From NCBI RefSeq assembly GCF_900156415.1, contig NZ_FTNM01000002.1:372001-436000 (forward strand): a DNA stretch of 64,000 bases. The letters are read 5' to 3'. This DNA is from Pontibacter lucknowensis. Its GTDB lineage: Bacteria; Bacteroidota; Bacteroidia; Cytophagales; Hymenobacteraceae. The notes under the pieces are model-generated. The model was given only the letters and a program-made list of their open reading frames with translations. It had not been told where the DNA came from and made no database searches. Positions 53,496-64,000 of this stretch are shown here, in pieces (position 1 is the stretch's first letter; every line of letters starts with the position of its first letter). Both the position numbers and the translations under genes were made by a program.

Positions 53496-55358
53496 ATGGC
53501 AGAGTTAGAGCATAATTACAACGAAGACAGCATTCGCTCGCTGGAGCCCCGCGAACACATCAGGCTACGCCCCGGTATGTACATCGGCAAGCTGGGAGAC
53601 GGATCTTCGGCCGATGATGGTATTTACATTTTGGTGAAAGAGGTGATCGACAACTCCATCGACGAACACGTGATGGGTTTCGGCAAAACCATCGACATCA
53701 AAATATCGGACCACAAGGTGCAGGTGCGCGACTATGGCCGCGGTATTCCGCTGGGTAAGGTGATTGACTGTGTGAGCAAGATCAATACCGGTGGTAAGTA
53801 CGACAGCAAGGCTTTCCAGAAGTCGGTAGGTTTGAACGGTGTGGGTACCAAGGCGGTAAACGCCCTTTCGAGCCACTTTCGCATTCAGTCTGTACGCGAC
53901 GGGCAGATGAAAGCCGCAGAGTTTGAGCGTGGTGTTTTAACGAACGATCTTCCGCTGGAAGCTACATCGCAGCGAAACGGTACGCTTACTGTCTTTACAC
54001 CAGACGATACCATTTTCAAGAACTATCAGTTCAACCCGGATTACCTGGAGAACCAGATCTGGAACTATGTATACCTGAACGCTGGTCTGACGATCAACTT
54101 CAATGGTAAGAAATTTTACTCCGAGAACGGCCTGTTGGACCTGTTGCGAAACAAAGCCGACGAGGAGAGCATGCGCTATCCGATTATTCACCTGAAAGGC
54201 AATGATATTGAGCTGGCGATAACACATGGTAACGACTACGGTGAGGAGTACTACTCTTTCGTGAACGGTCAGTACACCACGATGGGCGGTACGCACTTGG
54301 CGGCCTTCCGTGAGGCGATCGTGAAGACGGTGCGTGACTTCTATAAGAAAGACTACGATGCGGCTGACATCCGTGGCTCGATTGTAGGTGCTATTTCGCT
54401 GCGTGTACAGGAGCCGGTGTTTGAATCACAGACCAAGACCAAATTGGGTTCCATTGAAATGGGACCTGATGGTCCAGCCGTGCGTGCCTACATAAACGAG
54501 TTTGTAAAAGAGGCACTGGACAACTATCTGCACAAGAATCAGACGACGGCTGAGGCGCTTAAAAAGCGCATCGAGCAAAGTGAACGGGAACGCAAGGACA
54601 TGGCGGGCGTGAAAAAGCTGGCCAACCAGCGTGCCAAGAAAGCCAACCTGCACAACCGCAAGCTGCGCGATTGCCGCCTGCACTTCAACGAAGACAAGCA
54701 CGAGAACTCACTTCTATCCACGCTGTTCATCACAGAGGGTGACTCGGCGAGTGGTTCCATCACAAAATCGCGCAACGTGGACACCGAGGCGGTGTTCAGT
54801 TTACGCGGTAAGCCGCTGAACTGCTTCGGTCTGAAGAAGAAAGTAGTGTACGAAAACGAGGAGTTTAACCTGTTGCAGCACGCCCTGAATATTGAAGAAG
54901 GCCTGGAAGGCTTGCGTTACAACCGCGTGGTAATCGCAACGGATGCCGACGTGGATGGGATGCACATCCGACTGCTGCTGCTCACTTTCTTCCTGCAGTT
55001 CTTCCCGGATCTGGTGAAGAACGGCCACGTGTACATTCTGGAGACACCTCTGTTCCGGGTACGCAATAAGAAGGAGACGATCTACTGCTATAACGAAAAC
55101 GAAAAACAGGCTGCGATTGAGAAACTAGGAAAGCGTCCTGAGATCACCCGTTTCAAGGGTCTTGGCGAGATCTCACCAGACGAGTTTGGGAAGTTCATTG
55201 GCGACAACATCAAGCTGAAGCCGGTGTTCCTGCAGAAAGACACGACTATCCAGAAAATGCTGAGCTACTACATGGGCAAAAACACGCCGGAGCGCCAGAC
55301 ATTTATTATTGAGAACCTGAAGATTGAGAAAGACATAGTTGAGGAAGTATATGCATAA
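53496..55358 (+). CDS. parE: DNA topoisomerase IV subunit B
   Basis: The ATPase subunit of a type IIA topoisomerase, 620 residues. The GHKL ATPase has [15 protein letters not shown] (Glu, Asn), DYGRGIPLG and [16 protein letters not shown]. The transducer and TOPRIM domains follow, with [17 protein letters not shown] (EGDSA) and [16 protein letters not shown] (DxD). The end [23 protein letters not shown] is family-like. Length and adjacency to parC favour topoisomerase IV over GyrB. Its last 8 bases overlap parC. Confidence 0.94.
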   Translation: MAELEHNYNEDSIRSLEPREHIRLRPGMYIGKLGDGSSADDGIYILVKEVIDNSIDEHVMGFGKTIDIKISDHKVQVRDYGRGIPLGKVIDCVSKINTGGKYDSKAFQKSVGLNGVGTKAVNALSSHFRIQSVRDGQMKAAEFERGVLTNDLPLEATSQRNGTLTVFTPDDTIFKNYQFNPDYLENQIWNYVYLNAGLTINFNGKKFYSENGLLDLLRNKADEESMRYPIIHLKGNDIELAITHGNDYGEEYYSFVNGQYTTMGGTHLAAFREAIVKTVRDFYKKDYDAADIRGSIVGAISLRVQEPVFESQTKTKLGSIEMGPDGPAVRAYINEFVKEALDNYLHKNQTTAEALKKRIEQSERERKDMAGVKKLANQRAKKANLHNRKLRDCRLHFNEDKHENSLLSTLFITEGDSASGSITKSRNVDTEAVFSLRGKPLNCFGLKKKVVYENEEFNLLQHALNIEEGLEGLRYNRVVIATDADVDGMHIRLLLLTFFLQFFPDLVKNGHVYILETPLFRVRNKKETIYCYNENEKQAAIEKLGKRPEITRFKGLGEISPDEFGKFIGDNIKLKPVFLQKDTTIQKMLSYYMGKNTPERQTFIIENLKIEKDIVEEVYA

Positions 55359-58098
55359 CGACGAACTAAACAACGAAGGTATAGAAAGAGAAGAAGAGCT
55401 AGAGGTTGCATTTACAGACGGTGACGAAGAAGTGATCCATAACGTGACACCGGTATCCGGGCTGTACGAAAACTGGTTTCTCGACTATGCTTCTTATGTA
55501 ATATTAGAGCGTGCAGTTCCTGCCATCGAGGACGGTCTTAAGCCGGTGCAACGCCGTATCCTGCATGCGATGAAGGAAATGGACGATGGTCGCTTCAACA
55601 AAGTGGCCAACGTGATCGGTCAGACTATGCAGTACCACCCGCACGGCGATGCTTCTATCGGCGATGCCATGGTGAATCTGGGTCAGAAGGATCTTCTGAT
55701 TGAGACTCAGGGTAACTGGGGTGATGTACGTACGGGTGACAGCGCTGCTGCGCCGCGTTACATCGAGGCCCGCTTGTCGAAGTTTGCCTTGGATGTGGTG
55801 TTCAATCCGCAAACCACACTATGGCAGCTGAGCTACGACGGCCGTAAAAACGAGCCGGTAACGCTGCCGGTGAAATTCCCACTTTTGCTTGCGCAGGGTG
55901 TGGAAGGTATAGCCGTTGGTCTTTCGACTAAGATCATGCCGCACAACTTCAAAGAGCTGATCAAAGGTTCGATTGATGTGCTGAAAGGCCGTAAGACGAC
56001 TTTGCTGCCTGACTTCCCGAACGGGGGTATGGTCGACGTGACGAACTATAACTCAGGTATGCGTGGCGGCAGAATCCGGGTGCGTGCTACTATCGAGAAG
56101 GTAGACAAGACCATGCTGATCATCCGGGACGTGCCTTATGGTATTACCACCACAGGCCTGATGGAGTCGATCGTAAAGGCGAGTGAGAACAATAAGATCA
56201 AAATCAAAAAGGTAGTCGACAACACGGCTGCCGATGTGGAGATACAGGTACAGCTGCCGCCTGGCGTTTCGCCTGACCTGACCATGGATGCGCTCTATGC
56301 CTTCACGGACTGTGAGGTGTCCATCTCACCAAATACCTGTGTGATCATCGACGACAAACCGCACTTCCTGAGTGTGGATGAGCTGTTGCGTATTTCTACG
56401 TTCAAAACTGTGGACTTGCTCAAGCGAGAGCTCGAGATCCGCAAGGGTGAACTGGAAGACAAGTGGCACTATTCGTCGCTGGAGAAGATTTTCATCGAGA
56501 ATCGCATTTACCGTGACATTGAGGAATGCGAAACCTGGGAAGCCGTGCTCGAGGCGATTGATAAGGGCTTGGATCCGTTCAAGAAGCTGCTGCGTCGTGA
56601 AGTTACGCAAGATGATATCATTCGCCTGACTGAGATTAAGATCAAGCGCATTTCCAAATACGACTCTTTCAAAGCCGATGAATACATTAAAAAGCTGGAA
56701 GAGGAGATGGCTGAGGTGGACGATAACCTGGCCAACCTGATCCGTTACGCGATTGCTTATTTTGAGGGCTTACTGAAGAAATACGGGCAGGGACGTGACC
56801 GCAAGACACAGGTGAAGACCTTCGATGTGATTACTGCACAGAAAGTTGCGATCGCTAACCAGAAGCTTTACATGAATGCCAAAGACGGCTTCATCGGTAC
56901 CGGTCTGCGCAAAGACGAGTTCGTATGCGACTGCTCAGACATGGACGATATCATTGTGTTCCGTAAGGATGGTAAGTTCACCGTGACCAAAGTTGCTGAG
57001 AAAACCTTTGTAGGCAAGGACATCATCATGGCCGGCGTTTATAATAAGAACGACGAGCACATGGTCTACAACATGATCTATGTGGACGGCAAGACCGGCG
57101 TATCCTTCGCCAAGCGTTTCTCTGTGAAGTCGATCACCCGTGACAAGGAGTACGACCTGACGAAGGGTAACAAGAACTCCAAAGTGCATTATCTCACCGC
57201 TAACCCGAATTCAGAGTCGGAGGTGGTGAATATTACCCTTGCTCCGCAAGCTTCTGCTCGCATTAAGCAGTTCGACTATGACTTTGCCGAACTGATGATA
57301 AAAGGCAAAGGATCAAACGGTAATATCGTGACGAAGTATCCGGTTAAGAAGGTGGTGCAGAAGAGTCTGGGCGAGTCGACTTTGGGTGGGCGCGAGATCT
57401 TCTACGATGAAGTGATCGGCCGTCTGAACACCGAAGGCCGCGGCCGTTACCTGGGTTCGTTCAACACCGACGATACGATCCTGGTGATTTACGAAGACGG
57501 TACTTACGAGCAGACCACATTCGATCTGGCCAACCACTATACCGTAGAGAAGATCAAGGTGCTGCAGAAGTTCGATCCGGAGTTGGTTGTTTCCGCTATT
57601 TATTATGAAGGCGAGAACAAAACTTACTATGTGAAGCGATTCAAGATTGAGACTTCCACTGTAGGTAAGAAGTTCAGCTTTATACCTGAAACCAAAAACT
57701 CCAGGCTGGAGGCTGTATCTACACATTCACTTCCGATGGCCACTATTAGCTTCAAACGTTCGCTCCGAGGCGAGAAGGAAACGGAGAAACTGCTGCTGAG
57801 TGAATTCATTGATGTGAAGGGTTGGAAAGCCATGGGTAACAAATTGAGCTACTTTAAGATCTTCGATGTGAAAGTGCCGAAACAGGAGGAAGTGGAGCAG
57901 GAAGAAAAGCCTAAAACTAAGAAAGTTACCACGAAGCGAGAGCCCGTAACACTGCCTTCCGAACTGAAGGAATTGGCAGAGGAGGCAGCCAAAGTGAGTG
58001 GGGCTCAACTTGATGCGCTCGAAACCGTAGAAGAACTTACAGAAGACGGCAGTGCAAGGGAGGCTTTGAAGAAAAAGAAACAGCTGGATTTGTTCTAA
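55351..58098 (+). CDS. parC: DNA topoisomerase IV subunit A
   Basis: The cleavage subunit, about 915 residues from the ATG at 55351; a TTG four codons earlier is possible but unneeded. The winged helix holds the [11 protein letters not shown] and [16 protein letters not shown] segments. The catalytic Tyr137 is in [15 protein letters not shown], next to the [10 protein letters not shown] loop. The tower and coiled coil follow, then a C-terminal beta-pinwheel (about 500-800) with [17 protein letters not shown] and [14 protein letters not shown]. The tail (after 845) is Lys/Glu-rich and likely disordered. The 8-base overlap with parE implies coupling. Confidence 0.94.
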   Translation: MHNDELNNEGIEREEELEVAFTDGDEEVIHNVTPVSGLYENWFLDYASYVILERAVPAIEDGLKPVQRRILHAMKEMDDGRFNKVANVIGQTMQYHPHGDASIGDAMVNLGQKDLLIETQGNWGDVRTGDSAAAPRYIEARLSKFALDVVFNPQTTLWQLSYDGRKNEPVTLPVKFPLLLAQGVEGIAVGLSTKIMPHNFKELIKGSIDVLKGRKTTLLPDFPNGGMVDVTNYNSGMRGGRIRVRATIEKVDKTMLIIRDVPYGITTTGLMESIVKASENNKIKIKKVVDNTAADVEIQVQLPPGVSPDLTMDALYAFTDCEVSISPNTCVIIDDKPHFLSVDELLRISTFKTVDLLKRELEIRKGELEDKWHYSSLEKIFIENRIYRDIEECETWEAVLEAIDKGLDPFKKLLRREVTQDDIIRLTEIKIKRISKYDSFKADEYIKKLEEEMAEVDDNLANLIRYAIAYFEGLLKKYGQGRDRKTQVKTFDVITAQKVAIANQKLYMNAKDGFIGTGLRKDEFVCDCSDMDDIIVFRKDGKFTVTKVAEKTFVGKDIIMAGVYNKNDEHMVYNMIYVDGKTGVSFAKRFSVKSITRDKEYDLTKGNKNSKVHYLTANPNSESEVVNITLAPQASARIKQFDYDFAELMIKGKGSNGNIVTKYPVKKVVQKSLGESTLGGREIFYDEVIGRLNTEGRGRYLGSFNTDDTILVIYEDGTYEQTTFDLANHYTVEKIKVLQKFDPELVVSAIYYEGENKTYYVKRFKIETSTVGKKFSFIPETKNSRLEAVSTHSLPMATISFKRSLRGEKETEKLLLSEFIDVKGWKAMGNKLSYFKIFDVKVPKQEEVEQEEKPKTKKVTTKREPVTLPSELKELAEEAAKVSGAQLDALETVEELTEDGSAREALKKKKQLDLF

Positions 58099-58159
58099 AT
58101 TAAATCCTTTTTTGCATAAGTCGTTTTAAAGCAATATATTAGGTTGCTTATTACAGATT

Positions 58160-58951
58160 ATGCGAATACTTTTCAAAGTTATATCCATTTTATTCATCAT
58201 GCTCGGTTTCCTGATAACTCCTCTGGAGGTACTGGGAGATTCCGGGCATGATGTGCTTTTAAAAAAGGCCTATGAACTGAAGGAGCAGTACAAGGAAACA
58301 GAGGCACTGGCGGTATATGAGCAGATATTAGCTGCTGATGAGTTAAATTATGAAGCCCTGTGCCAGGCCAGCCTGCTACACAATTTGATGGGTCACCGTT
58401 TTACAGATGACAGCCGCAAACTGAATCACTTCAGCACTGCAAAGTCTTATGCCCAGCGCGCCTATCAGGTGGACTCCATGGATGCCCGATCAAATTATGC
58501 CATGGCACTTTCGTTGGCCTCATTGGCAACAATCTCAGGACCGAAACAGCGACTGGCTACTTTCAGCCAGTTAAAACCCTACCTGGATGGAGCTCTGGCG
58601 GCAGATTTCAGACATGCAGATGCCTGGCACTTGCTGGGACGCTGGTATTTCAAAATGGCGAACCTCAATTTTGCCGAGATCACAGCTTACAAAGTGATGC
58701 TGGGGGGTATGGCAGATAAGCCTGCTACCAACAAGGATGCTATATACGCTATGGAGATGGCCATTCTGCACAACCCGAATAACCTGCGCTATTACTTTGA
58801 TTTGGCCAACATTTATCAGGAGATGAAAAATAAAGAAGCCTGTGTCTATACGCTGCAGCGTGCCATGGCCCAGAACCTTGACTTGCAAACGAAGGAGGAG
58901 CTGGAGTTGAGCAGGCGCTGTAAAATTATGCTGCAGGAGTATCAGAAGTAA
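58160..58951 (+). CDS. TPR protein resembling RMDN (regulator of microtubule dynamics) family
   Basis: A 263-residue protein with an N-terminal hydrophobic segment (about 5-22), then repeated helices: LLKKAYELKEQYKETEALAV, NHFSTAKSYAQRAYQVD, YLDGALAADFRHADAWHLLG and LRYYFDLANIYQEMKNKEA. The HADAWHLLGRWYFKMANLNF block is similar to the core of eukaryotic RMDN/FAM82 proteins and their bacterial relatives. Function in bacteria is unknown, probably protein-protein contacts at the membrane. Own terminator downstream. Confidence 0.65.
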   Translation: MRILFKVISILFIMLGFLITPLEVLGDSGHDVLLKKAYELKEQYKETEALAVYEQILAADELNYEALCQASLLHNLMGHRFTDDSRKLNHFSTAKSYAQRAYQVDSMDARSNYAMALSLASLATISGPKQRLATFSQLKPYLDGALAADFRHADAWHLLGRWYFKMANLNFAEITAYKVMLGGMADKPATNKDAIYAMEMAILHNPNNLRYYFDLANIYQEMKNKEACVYTLQRAMAQNLDLQTKEELELSRRCKIMLQEYQK

Positions 58952-58963
58952 CATGATAGCATT

Positions 58964-59011
58964 GCAACGCAAAGGGCCTGCTTCCGGATGGTGGCAGGCC
59001 CTTTGCGTTGC
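58964..59011 (+). terminator. Terminator after the RMDN-like gene
   Basis: GCAACGCAAAGGGCCTGC and GCAGGCCCTTTGCGTTGC pair perfectly over 18 bp around a 12-base loop. No long T-run follows, so it may act as a 3'-end stabiliser as well. Confidence 0.7.
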
Positions 59012-59099
59012 TTGAAAACTATAAGGCAGGCGAATTGTCGGTATTTAAGCAAATTATCTATAATTTAGCGCCATTCAAGCTAGTAAGAAAAGACAGCAC

Positions 59100-60179
59100 A
59101 TGATGTCTCGTTGGGTCTTAAGTTGGGTAGTGTTGGGGATGTTGACTCTTTCCGGTTGCGGCAAAGAAGAAGGTACCCGGGAGCAGATGGTAGACCTGGA
59201 GGCTGTGGCTGTGGAGGACCCGGCCAAACAGCTGGTAAGCCTCAGCGAAGCGATCGACCGGTCAAAGCGCGATGGCAGTTTGTACGCACGCAGAGCCATG
59301 GTGCTGCTGCGGCAGGGGGAACTGGATAGAGCCTTAAGTGATGTAAACGAGGCCATTAAGCTGTCGAAGGAGCCTGCTAACTTTTTCGTGAAAGCGCAGG
59401 TGCTATACCTGATGGGGCGTCACGAAGAAGCCCTGCCACTGGCGCTACAGGCAGAGCGTAACTCGTATGAAAGTTCATCACTTTACGTGCTCTTAACAGA
59501 GCTATACCTTGACAGAGGGGCGTATACAAAGGCTTCTCATTTCGCGCGACAGGCGCTTGAGTTGTCACCTGACGATCCGCATGCAATCTACTTCAAGGGT
59601 AGAGTGCTGGAAGTGACCGGTGATACAGCTGTTGCCATCAGGCATTACCAGCAGGCCTTGGAGCTGAAGCCAGACTTTGCGGAGACGCACCGATCACTGG
59701 CAGGGCTATACCTGGCGCAGCAGGACCTGGCACAGGCCAAAACGCATACGCAACAGGGTTTGCGCCAGTCACCGGAGGATCCACAACTGTGGTATTACAA
59801 AGGAATGCTACAGCTGCAGTCGGCACGAAAGGACAGCGCCCTGGCTAGTTTTGAAAAAGTGCTGTCTTTAGCAGACACGATGCAGGCAGCCCATTTTCAG
59901 GTGGCGCTACTGCAGCATGGCATAGGAGCCTACGAGCTGGCCTTGCAACACCTGGAGAGTGCTCCAAGGTATAGCAATGTGCTCAAGTACCTGTCTGTGC
60001 GGGCAAGTAGCCTGGAACGGATAGGAGAGAACCTGGCAGCACTGCGAACTTACGAACGCATGCTGGCGATTGAGCCGAAACATACGTATGCGCAGCAGAG
60101 CGTTGCCAGGTTAAGATACAGATTGGAAAGACCCAGACCCCAGCTCGACAGTATGGCTGTCAGGCAGCGGGGCTTTTAA
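59100..60179 (+). CDS. TPR lipoprotein
   Basis: A 359-residue protein with lipobox LTLSGC (Cys near 20), so probably anchored in the inner or outer membrane facing the periplasm. At least eight TPR-like repeats follow (RDGSLYARRAMVLLRQGELD, LYLDRGAYTKASHFARQALE, QDLAQAKTHTQQGLR). Start at 59100 or the second ATG at 59103. Likely a scaffold; partner unknown. Its stop is 20 bases before thrS, so it may be co-transcribed, but no functional link is evident. Confidence 0.8.
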   Translation: MMSRWVLSWVVLGMLTLSGCGKEEGTREQMVDLEAVAVEDPAKQLVSLSEAIDRSKRDGSLYARRAMVLLRQGELDRALSDVNEAIKLSKEPANFFVKAQVLYLMGRHEEALPLALQAERNSYESSSLYVLLTELYLDRGAYTKASHFARQALELSPDDPHAIYFKGRVLEVTGDTAVAIRHYQQALELKPDFAETHRSLAGLYLAQQDLAQAKTHTQQGLRQSPEDPQLWYYKGMLQLQSARKDSALASFEKVLSLADTMQAAHFQVALLQHGIGAYELALQHLESAPRYSNVLKYLSVRASSLERIGENLAALRTYERMLAIEPKHTYAQQSVARLRYRLERPRPQLDSMAVRQRGF

Positions 60180-60199
60180 CACGATACTAAGAAGAAAAC

Positions 60200-62140
60200 A
60201 TGATCAACATCACTTTGCCAGACGGCTCTGTACGCCAGTATCAGAAAGGTGTAACTGGCCTCGAGATCGCCAGCAGCATTAGCGAGGGCCTTGCCCGCAA
60301 TGTTTTGGCCGTAAAGGTGAACGATTCCGTTTGGGATCTGTCTCGCCCCATTGAAGAAGATGCCAACGTGCAGCTGCTCACCTGGAACGACGATCTGGGC
60401 AAAAATACGTTCTGGCACTCTTCCGCCCACTTGTTGGCCGAAGCACTGGAAGAGCTATACCCAGGTATAAAATTCGGTATAGGTCCTCCTGTTGAGAACG
60501 GCTTTTACTATGACGTGGACCTGGGCGAGGGCAGAACCTTCTCGCAGGATGACTTCGCCAAAGTAGAGCAGAAAATGCTGGAACTGGCACGCGCCAAAAA
60601 TGAATACAAGCGTGAAGAAGTATCAAAAGCCGACGCCATTAAGTATTTCACTGAAAAAGGTGACCAGTACAAGCTCGATTTGATCAAGGACCTGGAAGAT
60701 GGTTCGATCACTTTTTACACCCAAGGCAAGTTCGTAGACCTTTGCCGCGGACCGCATATTCCGAACACTGGTTTCATCAAAGCGGCTAAGCTGATGAACG
60801 TAGCCGGTGCTTATTGGAGAGGCGATGAGAAAAGCAAGCAGCTGACTCGTATCTATGGTGTCACTTTTCCGAAGCAGAAAGAGCTGACAGAGTACCTGGA
60901 GCGCCTGGAGGAAGCCAAGAAGCGTGATCACCGTAAATTGGGTAAGGAGCTGGAGCTGTTCGCTTTCTCTGAAAAAGTAGGTATGGGCTTGCCGCTGTGG
61001 TTGCCGAAAGGTACTCTGCTGCGTGAGCGCCTCGAGCAGTTCATGCGTAAGGCACAGGTGAAAGCCGGTTACCAGCCGGTTGTTACCCCGCATATTGGTA
61101 GCAAAGAGCTGTACATTACTTCCGGTCACTACGAGAAGTATGGAGCCGACTCGTTCCAGCCGATCAAGACCCCGAATGAAGGGGAGGAGTTCTTCCTGAA
61201 GCCAATGAACTGTCCGCACCACTGTGAGATCTACAAGACACGTCCGCGCTCTTATAAGGAGTTGCCGGTACGTCTGGCAGAGTTCGGTACGGTATACCGT
61301 TACGAGCAAAGCGGCGAGCTGCACGGCCTAACCCGTGTTCGTGGCTTTACACAGGACGATGCGCACATCTTCTGCCGTCCGGACCAAGTGAAGGATGAGT
61401 TCAAAAAAGTAATTGACCTGGTGTTATACGTGTTCAATGCCCTTGGTTTTGAAGACTATACTGCTCAGATATCATTGCGTGATCCCGAGAACAAACAGAA
61501 GTATATAGGTGGTGACGAGGCTTGGGAAAAGGCAGAGAGCGCGATCATAGAGGCTGCTGAGGAGAAAGGGTTGCGCACTGTAACCGAACTGGGAGAGGCT
61601 GCGTTTTACGGACCAAAGCTCGACTTTATGGTACGCGACGCCTTGGGCCGCAAGTGGCAGCTTGGAACTATTCAGGTAGATTATCAGTTACCGGAACGCT
61701 TCCAATTGGAATACATTGGTGCTGATAACCAGAAACATCGCCCTGTTATGATCCACCGTGCGCCTTTCGGTTCATTGGAGCGTTTCGTGGCCGTTCTGAT
61801 CGAGCACTGCGGTGGTAACTTCCCGCTGTGGCTGAGCCCGGAGCAGTTTGCCATCCTGCCTATATCTGAAAAGTACCAGGACTTCGCACAGCAGGTATAT
61901 GACCGACTGCAGCAGGAAGATATCCGTGGCTTCGTAGACAACCGCGACGAGAAGATCGGGCGTAAGATCCGTGACGCAGAAGTGAGCAAAGTGCCTTATA
62001 TGCTGATCGTTGGTGAGAAAGAGCAGGAAAACGGAGCAGTCTCTGTTCGCAGGCACGGAGAAGGTGATCTTGGCACAATGACAGTGGAGGAGTTCATATC
62101 TAGCTTTCAGTCAAAAGTTGCTGAGATGCTGAACAATTAA
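60200..62140 (+). CDS. thrS: Threonine-tRNA ligase
   Basis: Class II aminoacyl-tRNA synthetase of 646 residues with the TGS domain (1-60), editing domain with [17 protein letters not shown] (about 70-220) and catalytic core. Motif 2-like [19 protein letters not shown] and the zinc-binding Cys in [11 protein letters not shown] are present. The anticodon-binding domain ends the protein ([16 protein letters not shown]). It begins the thrS-infC-rpmI-rplT order, a classic translation operon. Confidence 0.97.
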   Translation: MINITLPDGSVRQYQKGVTGLEIASSISEGLARNVLAVKVNDSVWDLSRPIEEDANVQLLTWNDDLGKNTFWHSSAHLLAEALEELYPGIKFGIGPPVENGFYYDVDLGEGRTFSQDDFAKVEQKMLELARAKNEYKREEVSKADAIKYFTEKGDQYKLDLIKDLEDGSITFYTQGKFVDLCRGPHIPNTGFIKAAKLMNVAGAYWRGDEKSKQLTRIYGVTFPKQKELTEYLERLEEAKKRDHRKLGKELELFAFSEKVGMGLPLWLPKGTLLRERLEQFMRKAQVKAGYQPVVTPHIGSKELYITSGHYEKYGADSFQPIKTPNEGEEFFLKPMNCPHHCEIYKTRPRSYKELPVRLAEFGTVYRYEQSGELHGLTRVRGFTQDDAHIFCRPDQVKDEFKKVIDLVLYVFNALGFEDYTAQISLRDPENKQKYIGGDEAWEKAESAIIEAAEEKGLRTVTELGEAAFYGPKLDFMVRDALGRKWQLGTIQVDYQLPERFQLEYIGADNQKHRPVMIHRAPFGSLERFVAVLIEHCGGNFPLWLSPEQFAILPISEKYQDFAQQVYDRLQQEDIRGFVDNRDEKIGRKIRDAEVSKVPYMLIVGEKEQENGAVSVRRHGEGDLGTMTVEEFISSFQSKVAEMLNN

Positions 62141-62169
62141 AGAAAGATATTTTTTTCTTGATATAAAAA

Positions 62170-62184
62170 GTGCGATATTCGCAC
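62170..62184 (+). promoter_or_regulatory. Small hairpin in the thrS-infC spacer
   Basis: GTGCGA, loop TAT, TCGCAC: a perfect 6-bp stem between thrS and the infC Shine-Dalgarno. It could be part of an internal promoter (GATATTCGCACC resembles TAnnTTTGCACC) or an attenuation element. Confidence 0.35.
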
Positions 62185-62205
62185 CCTGATTGTAGAAACT
62201 AAATT

Positions 62206-62214
62206 TAAGGAGGT
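62206..62214 (+). promoter_or_regulatory. Perfect Shine-Dalgarno sequence of infC
   Basis: TAAGGAGGT is fully complementary to the 16S tail and lies 6 bases before the ATA start. Strong SDs are rare in this phylum; this one decides the start of infC. Confidence 0.85.
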
Positions 62215-62220
62215 AAAACT

Positions 62221-62784
62221 ATAGCTACGCCAAACAAGCGCTACATCCCACGCGGAAAAGTGGAAGAGCCATACAAAGTCAATGATAAAATAACTGCCAG
62301 AGAGGTCCGGTTAGTTGGTGACAATGTAGAGCAGGGGGTATTCTCGACCAGAGATGCTCAGAAAATAGCGAATGAGCAGAATCTTGACCTGGTTGAGATT
62401 TCGCCAACTGCTAATCCACCGGTATGCCGAATCATCGACTACTCGAAATTCAAGTACGAGCAGAAGAAGAAAACCCGTGAGATGAAAGCGAAGGCTCAGA
62501 AAGTTGTCATCAAGGAGATCCGTTTCGGTCCCAACACAGATGACCACGACTTTGAGTTCAAGCTGAAGCACGCCAAGTCCTTCCTTGAAAGCGGTTTCAA
62601 GATCAAGTCTTATGTACACTTCGTCGGTCGTACGATTGTGTTTAAGGAAAGAGGCGAGATCCTGTTGCTGAAGTTCGCACAGGCGCTTGAGGACATTGCC
62701 AAGGTGGAGCAGCTGCCTAAACTGGAAGGAAAGAGAATGTTTTTGATTCTTTCTCCGAAAGTGGCACCTCCTGCTAAAAAGTAA
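62221..62784 (+). CDS. infC: Translation initiation factor IF-3, predicted AUA start
   Basis: IF-3 keeps ribosomal subunits apart and rejects wrong start codons. The N-domain reads [20 protein letters not shown], then [12 protein letters not shown]; the C-domain has [20 protein letters not shown]. An ATG in the right place is missing. The ATA at 62221, 6 bases after a perfect Shine-Dalgarno, gives 187 residues starting with the usual ATPNKRY sequence. An in-frame GTG at 62260 would lose 13 conserved residues and has no SD. A non-AUG start fits the known autoregulation of infC, where E. coli uses AUU. Confidence 0.9.
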   Translation: MATPNKRYIPRGKVEEPYKVNDKITAREVRLVGDNVEQGVFSTRDAQKIANEQNLDLVEISPTANPPVCRIIDYSKFKYEQKKKTREMKAKAQKVVIKEIRFGPNTDDHDFEFKLKHAKSFLESGFKIKSYVHFVGRTIVFKERGEILLLKFAQALEDIAKVEQLPKLEGKRMFLILSPKVAPPAKK

Positions 62785-62807
62785 TTTGTTACATTAATTA
62801 TATACAC

Positions 62808-63002
62808 ATGCCAAAAGTTAAAACAAAATCTGGTGCAAAGAAGCGTTTTTCTTTGACAGGTACTGGCAAGATTAAGCGTAAGCACGCTTATAAAAGCCAC
62901 ATCCTGACCAAGAAGACGACTAAGCAGAAGCGTAACTTGACACACACTGGCCTTGTAAGCTCAGCTGACATGGACAGAGTGAAGCTGATGCTTCAAATCT
63001 AA
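62808..63002 (+). CDS. rpmI: 50S ribosomal protein L35
   Basis: A 64-residue basic protein, [20 protein letters not shown], with the family pattern [22 protein letters not shown]. It binds 23S rRNA in the large subunit. It lies 23 bases after infC with no Shine-Dalgarno. Confidence 0.97.
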   Translation: MPKVKTKSGAKKRFSLTGTGKIKRKHAYKSHILTKKTTKQKRNLTHTGLVSSADMDRVKLMLQI

Positions 63003-63099
63003 TTCCCCGGAGTTAGAACGGTTAATTATTTAGTACGAACCCGGTATCTGGTCTTTTGAAGATTAAAATTTAATCACCAGCCGCCAAAACTTTTTAGAA

Positions 63100-63444
63100 A
63101 TGCCTAGATCGGTAAACGTTGTCGCAGCGCGACACAGAAGAAAAAAAATGATGAAAATGGCCAAAGGTTACTTTGGCCGTCGCAAGAATGTCTGGACAGT
63201 TGCGAAAAACGCAATTGAAAAAGGTTTGCTTTATGCTTACCGCGACAGAAAAGCGAAAAAGAGAGATTTCCGCGCCCTTTGGATCCAGCGTATCAACGCA
63301 GGTGCACGTGAGCATGGCATGTCTTACTCTCAGCTAATGGGCGCTTTGAAAAAGGCGAACATCGACCTGAACCGCAAAGTACTTGCTGACCTGGCGATGA
63401 ACCATCCGGAAGCTTTCAAGAGCATCGTTGACAAAGTAAAGTAA
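63100..63444 (+). CDS. rplT: 50S ribosomal protein L20
   Basis: A 114-residue protein beginning [20 protein letters not shown], with [19 protein letters not shown] and [21 protein letters not shown]20 is needed for early 50S assembly and in E. coli also represses its own operon by binding the leader. The 97-base spacer from rpmI shows no structure I can identify as that site. The operon ends at the terminator at 63465. Confidence 0.97.
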   Translation: MPRSVNVVAARHRRKKMMKMAKGYFGRRKNVWTVAKNAIEKGLLYAYRDRKAKKRDFRALWIQRINAGAREHGMSYSQLMGALKKANIDLNRKVLADLAMNHPEAFKSIVDKVK

Positions 63445-63464
63445 TTTACTTTAGATATATTACA

Positions 63465-63496
63465 AAAGAGGGCCTGGCGCAAGTCAGGCCCTCTTT
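63465..63496 (+). terminator. Terminator of the infC-rpmI-rplT operon
   Basis: AAAGAGGGCCTG and CAGGCCCTCTTT pair perfectly over 12 bp around an 8-base loop, 20 bases after rplT. Confidence 0.88.
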
Positions 63497-63674
63497 GCGT
63501 TTATACCTGTCTGCAAACTAACCAAAGTCATCTTTGTGTATGACTGCTGTCATCGCGCATGGGTAGGAAGTTGCGCTACTTCGCATTGTTGCGGTCAAAC
63601 ACAAATGATCAGGTAATTTATAATAGCCTGGCGTACGTTGGCCCGTTTACACCACCTTCCAAAACGATGCGGAC

Positions 63675-64000
63675 ATGGAAAAAAGTTTTACCCGAAAACT
63701 GCTGCTGTTAGCGGCTTTTATATGGCTGCCCCTGGAAACAGCCTGGGCCCAGCTATACCTGACACCACAGGTGAGGCCAAGAGCTGAGTGGCGCAATGGC
63801 TACCAAAGCTTGCCTGATGGTCAGAATGGTGCCTTTTTTGTAAACCAGCGCTCCCGGCTCACACTTGATTACAAGCAAGACAAGGTGCAGATGAAATTTA
63901 GTTTACAGGACGTCAGGGTATGGGGCGATGAGCTACACCTGAAAGACGTGCCTTCCATGGCCATGCACGAGGCCTGGGGAGAATTTGCATTGTCAGATAA
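63675..64000 (+). CDS. Alginate-export-like outer-membrane porin, truncated by window end
   Basis: The first 108 residues are visible. A signal peptide ends LETAWAQ at about residue 26, then LYLTPQVRPRAEWRNGYQ, FVNQRSRLTLDYKQDKVQMK and LQDVRVWGDE match the start of the alginate-export/porin beta-barrel family (PF13372-like). It runs past base 64000. The substrate is not readable from this part; many members are not linked to alginate. Confidence 0.72.
   Translation, partial: MEKSFTRKLLLLAAFIWLPLETAWAQLYLTPQVRPRAEWRNGYQSLPDGQNGAFFVNQRSRLTLDYKQDKVQMKFSLQDVRVWGDELHLKDVPSMAMHEAWGEFALSD

Noticed and set aside
63003-63099. L20 autoregulatory site between rpmI and rplT
   Set aside because: No mimic of the 23S L20 site could be recognised by eye; the spacer is noted only in the rplT entry.

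Overview
The window looks like a chromosomal segment of a Bacteroidota bacterium, most likely Cytophagales/Hymenobacteraceae (Pontibacter-like). This is an inference from several signs: Bacteroidota families (DUF4199, DUF5670, M16 pairs, APP1-type phosphatase, AI-2E permease), near absence of Shine-Dalgarno sequences, TAnnTTTG-type promoter elements upstream of several genes, and roughly 50% GC. I see no phage, insertion sequence, CRISPR array, rRNA or tRNA gene. Nearly everything is chromosomal housekeeping or envelope biology.

Layout. 1-8.6 kb: an Arr-type ADP-ribosyltransferase, then penicillin-binding protein 1C and its partner alpha-2-macroglobulin lipoprotein, separated by 365 bp of dispersed-repeat sequence. 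8.9-11 kb: MnmE and a thioredoxin-fold protein. 11-15.9 kb: a Mn/Zn/Fe ABC uptake operon in the order DtxR-type regulator, binding protein, ATPase, permease fused to a second DtxR-like domain, permease. 16-24 kb: FabH, a glycosyltransferase, DapD, a 3-hydroxyacyl-CoA dehydrogenase with a VOC protein, duplicated 50-residue DUF5670 membrane peptides, a secreted protein whose signal peptide appears broken by a perfect inverted duplication, and an ABC-F ATPase. 24-40 kb: small membrane and envelope proteins, two M48 proteases, a lipid kinase, a phosphoesterase, MtgA, an APP1 phosphatase, a double-domain M16 peptidase and topoisomerase IB. 40-50 kb: a kinase-like lipoprotein, then a sugar-phosphate block (Pgi; beta-phosphoglucomutase, trehalose phosphatase, GH65 phosphorylase, PfkB kinase; class II aldolase) that would feed alpha-glucoside phosphorolysis into glycolysis. 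50-58 kb: a DnaQ/UvrC-like nuclease, an AI-2E permease and topoisomerase IV (ParE-ParC). 58-64 kb: two TPR proteins, thrS-infC-rpmI-rplT, and the start of an alginate-export-like porin.

The most unusual content is non-coding. (1) Degenerate arrays with an 8-bp period lie directly after, or running into, stop codons. Several come in inverted pairs that bracket an intergenic spacer. (2) The word AGGTATA/TATACCT occurs about 100 times by hand count on both strands, inside and between genes, where about 7 would be expected. Its 10-bp palindrome AGGTATACCT occurs four times. (3) infC appears to start at an AUA codon behind a perfect nine-base Shine-Dalgarno sequence. (4) A perfect 24-bp inverted repeat sits across the start of the gene at 21405-22022. 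No complete novel defence or mobile system was found.
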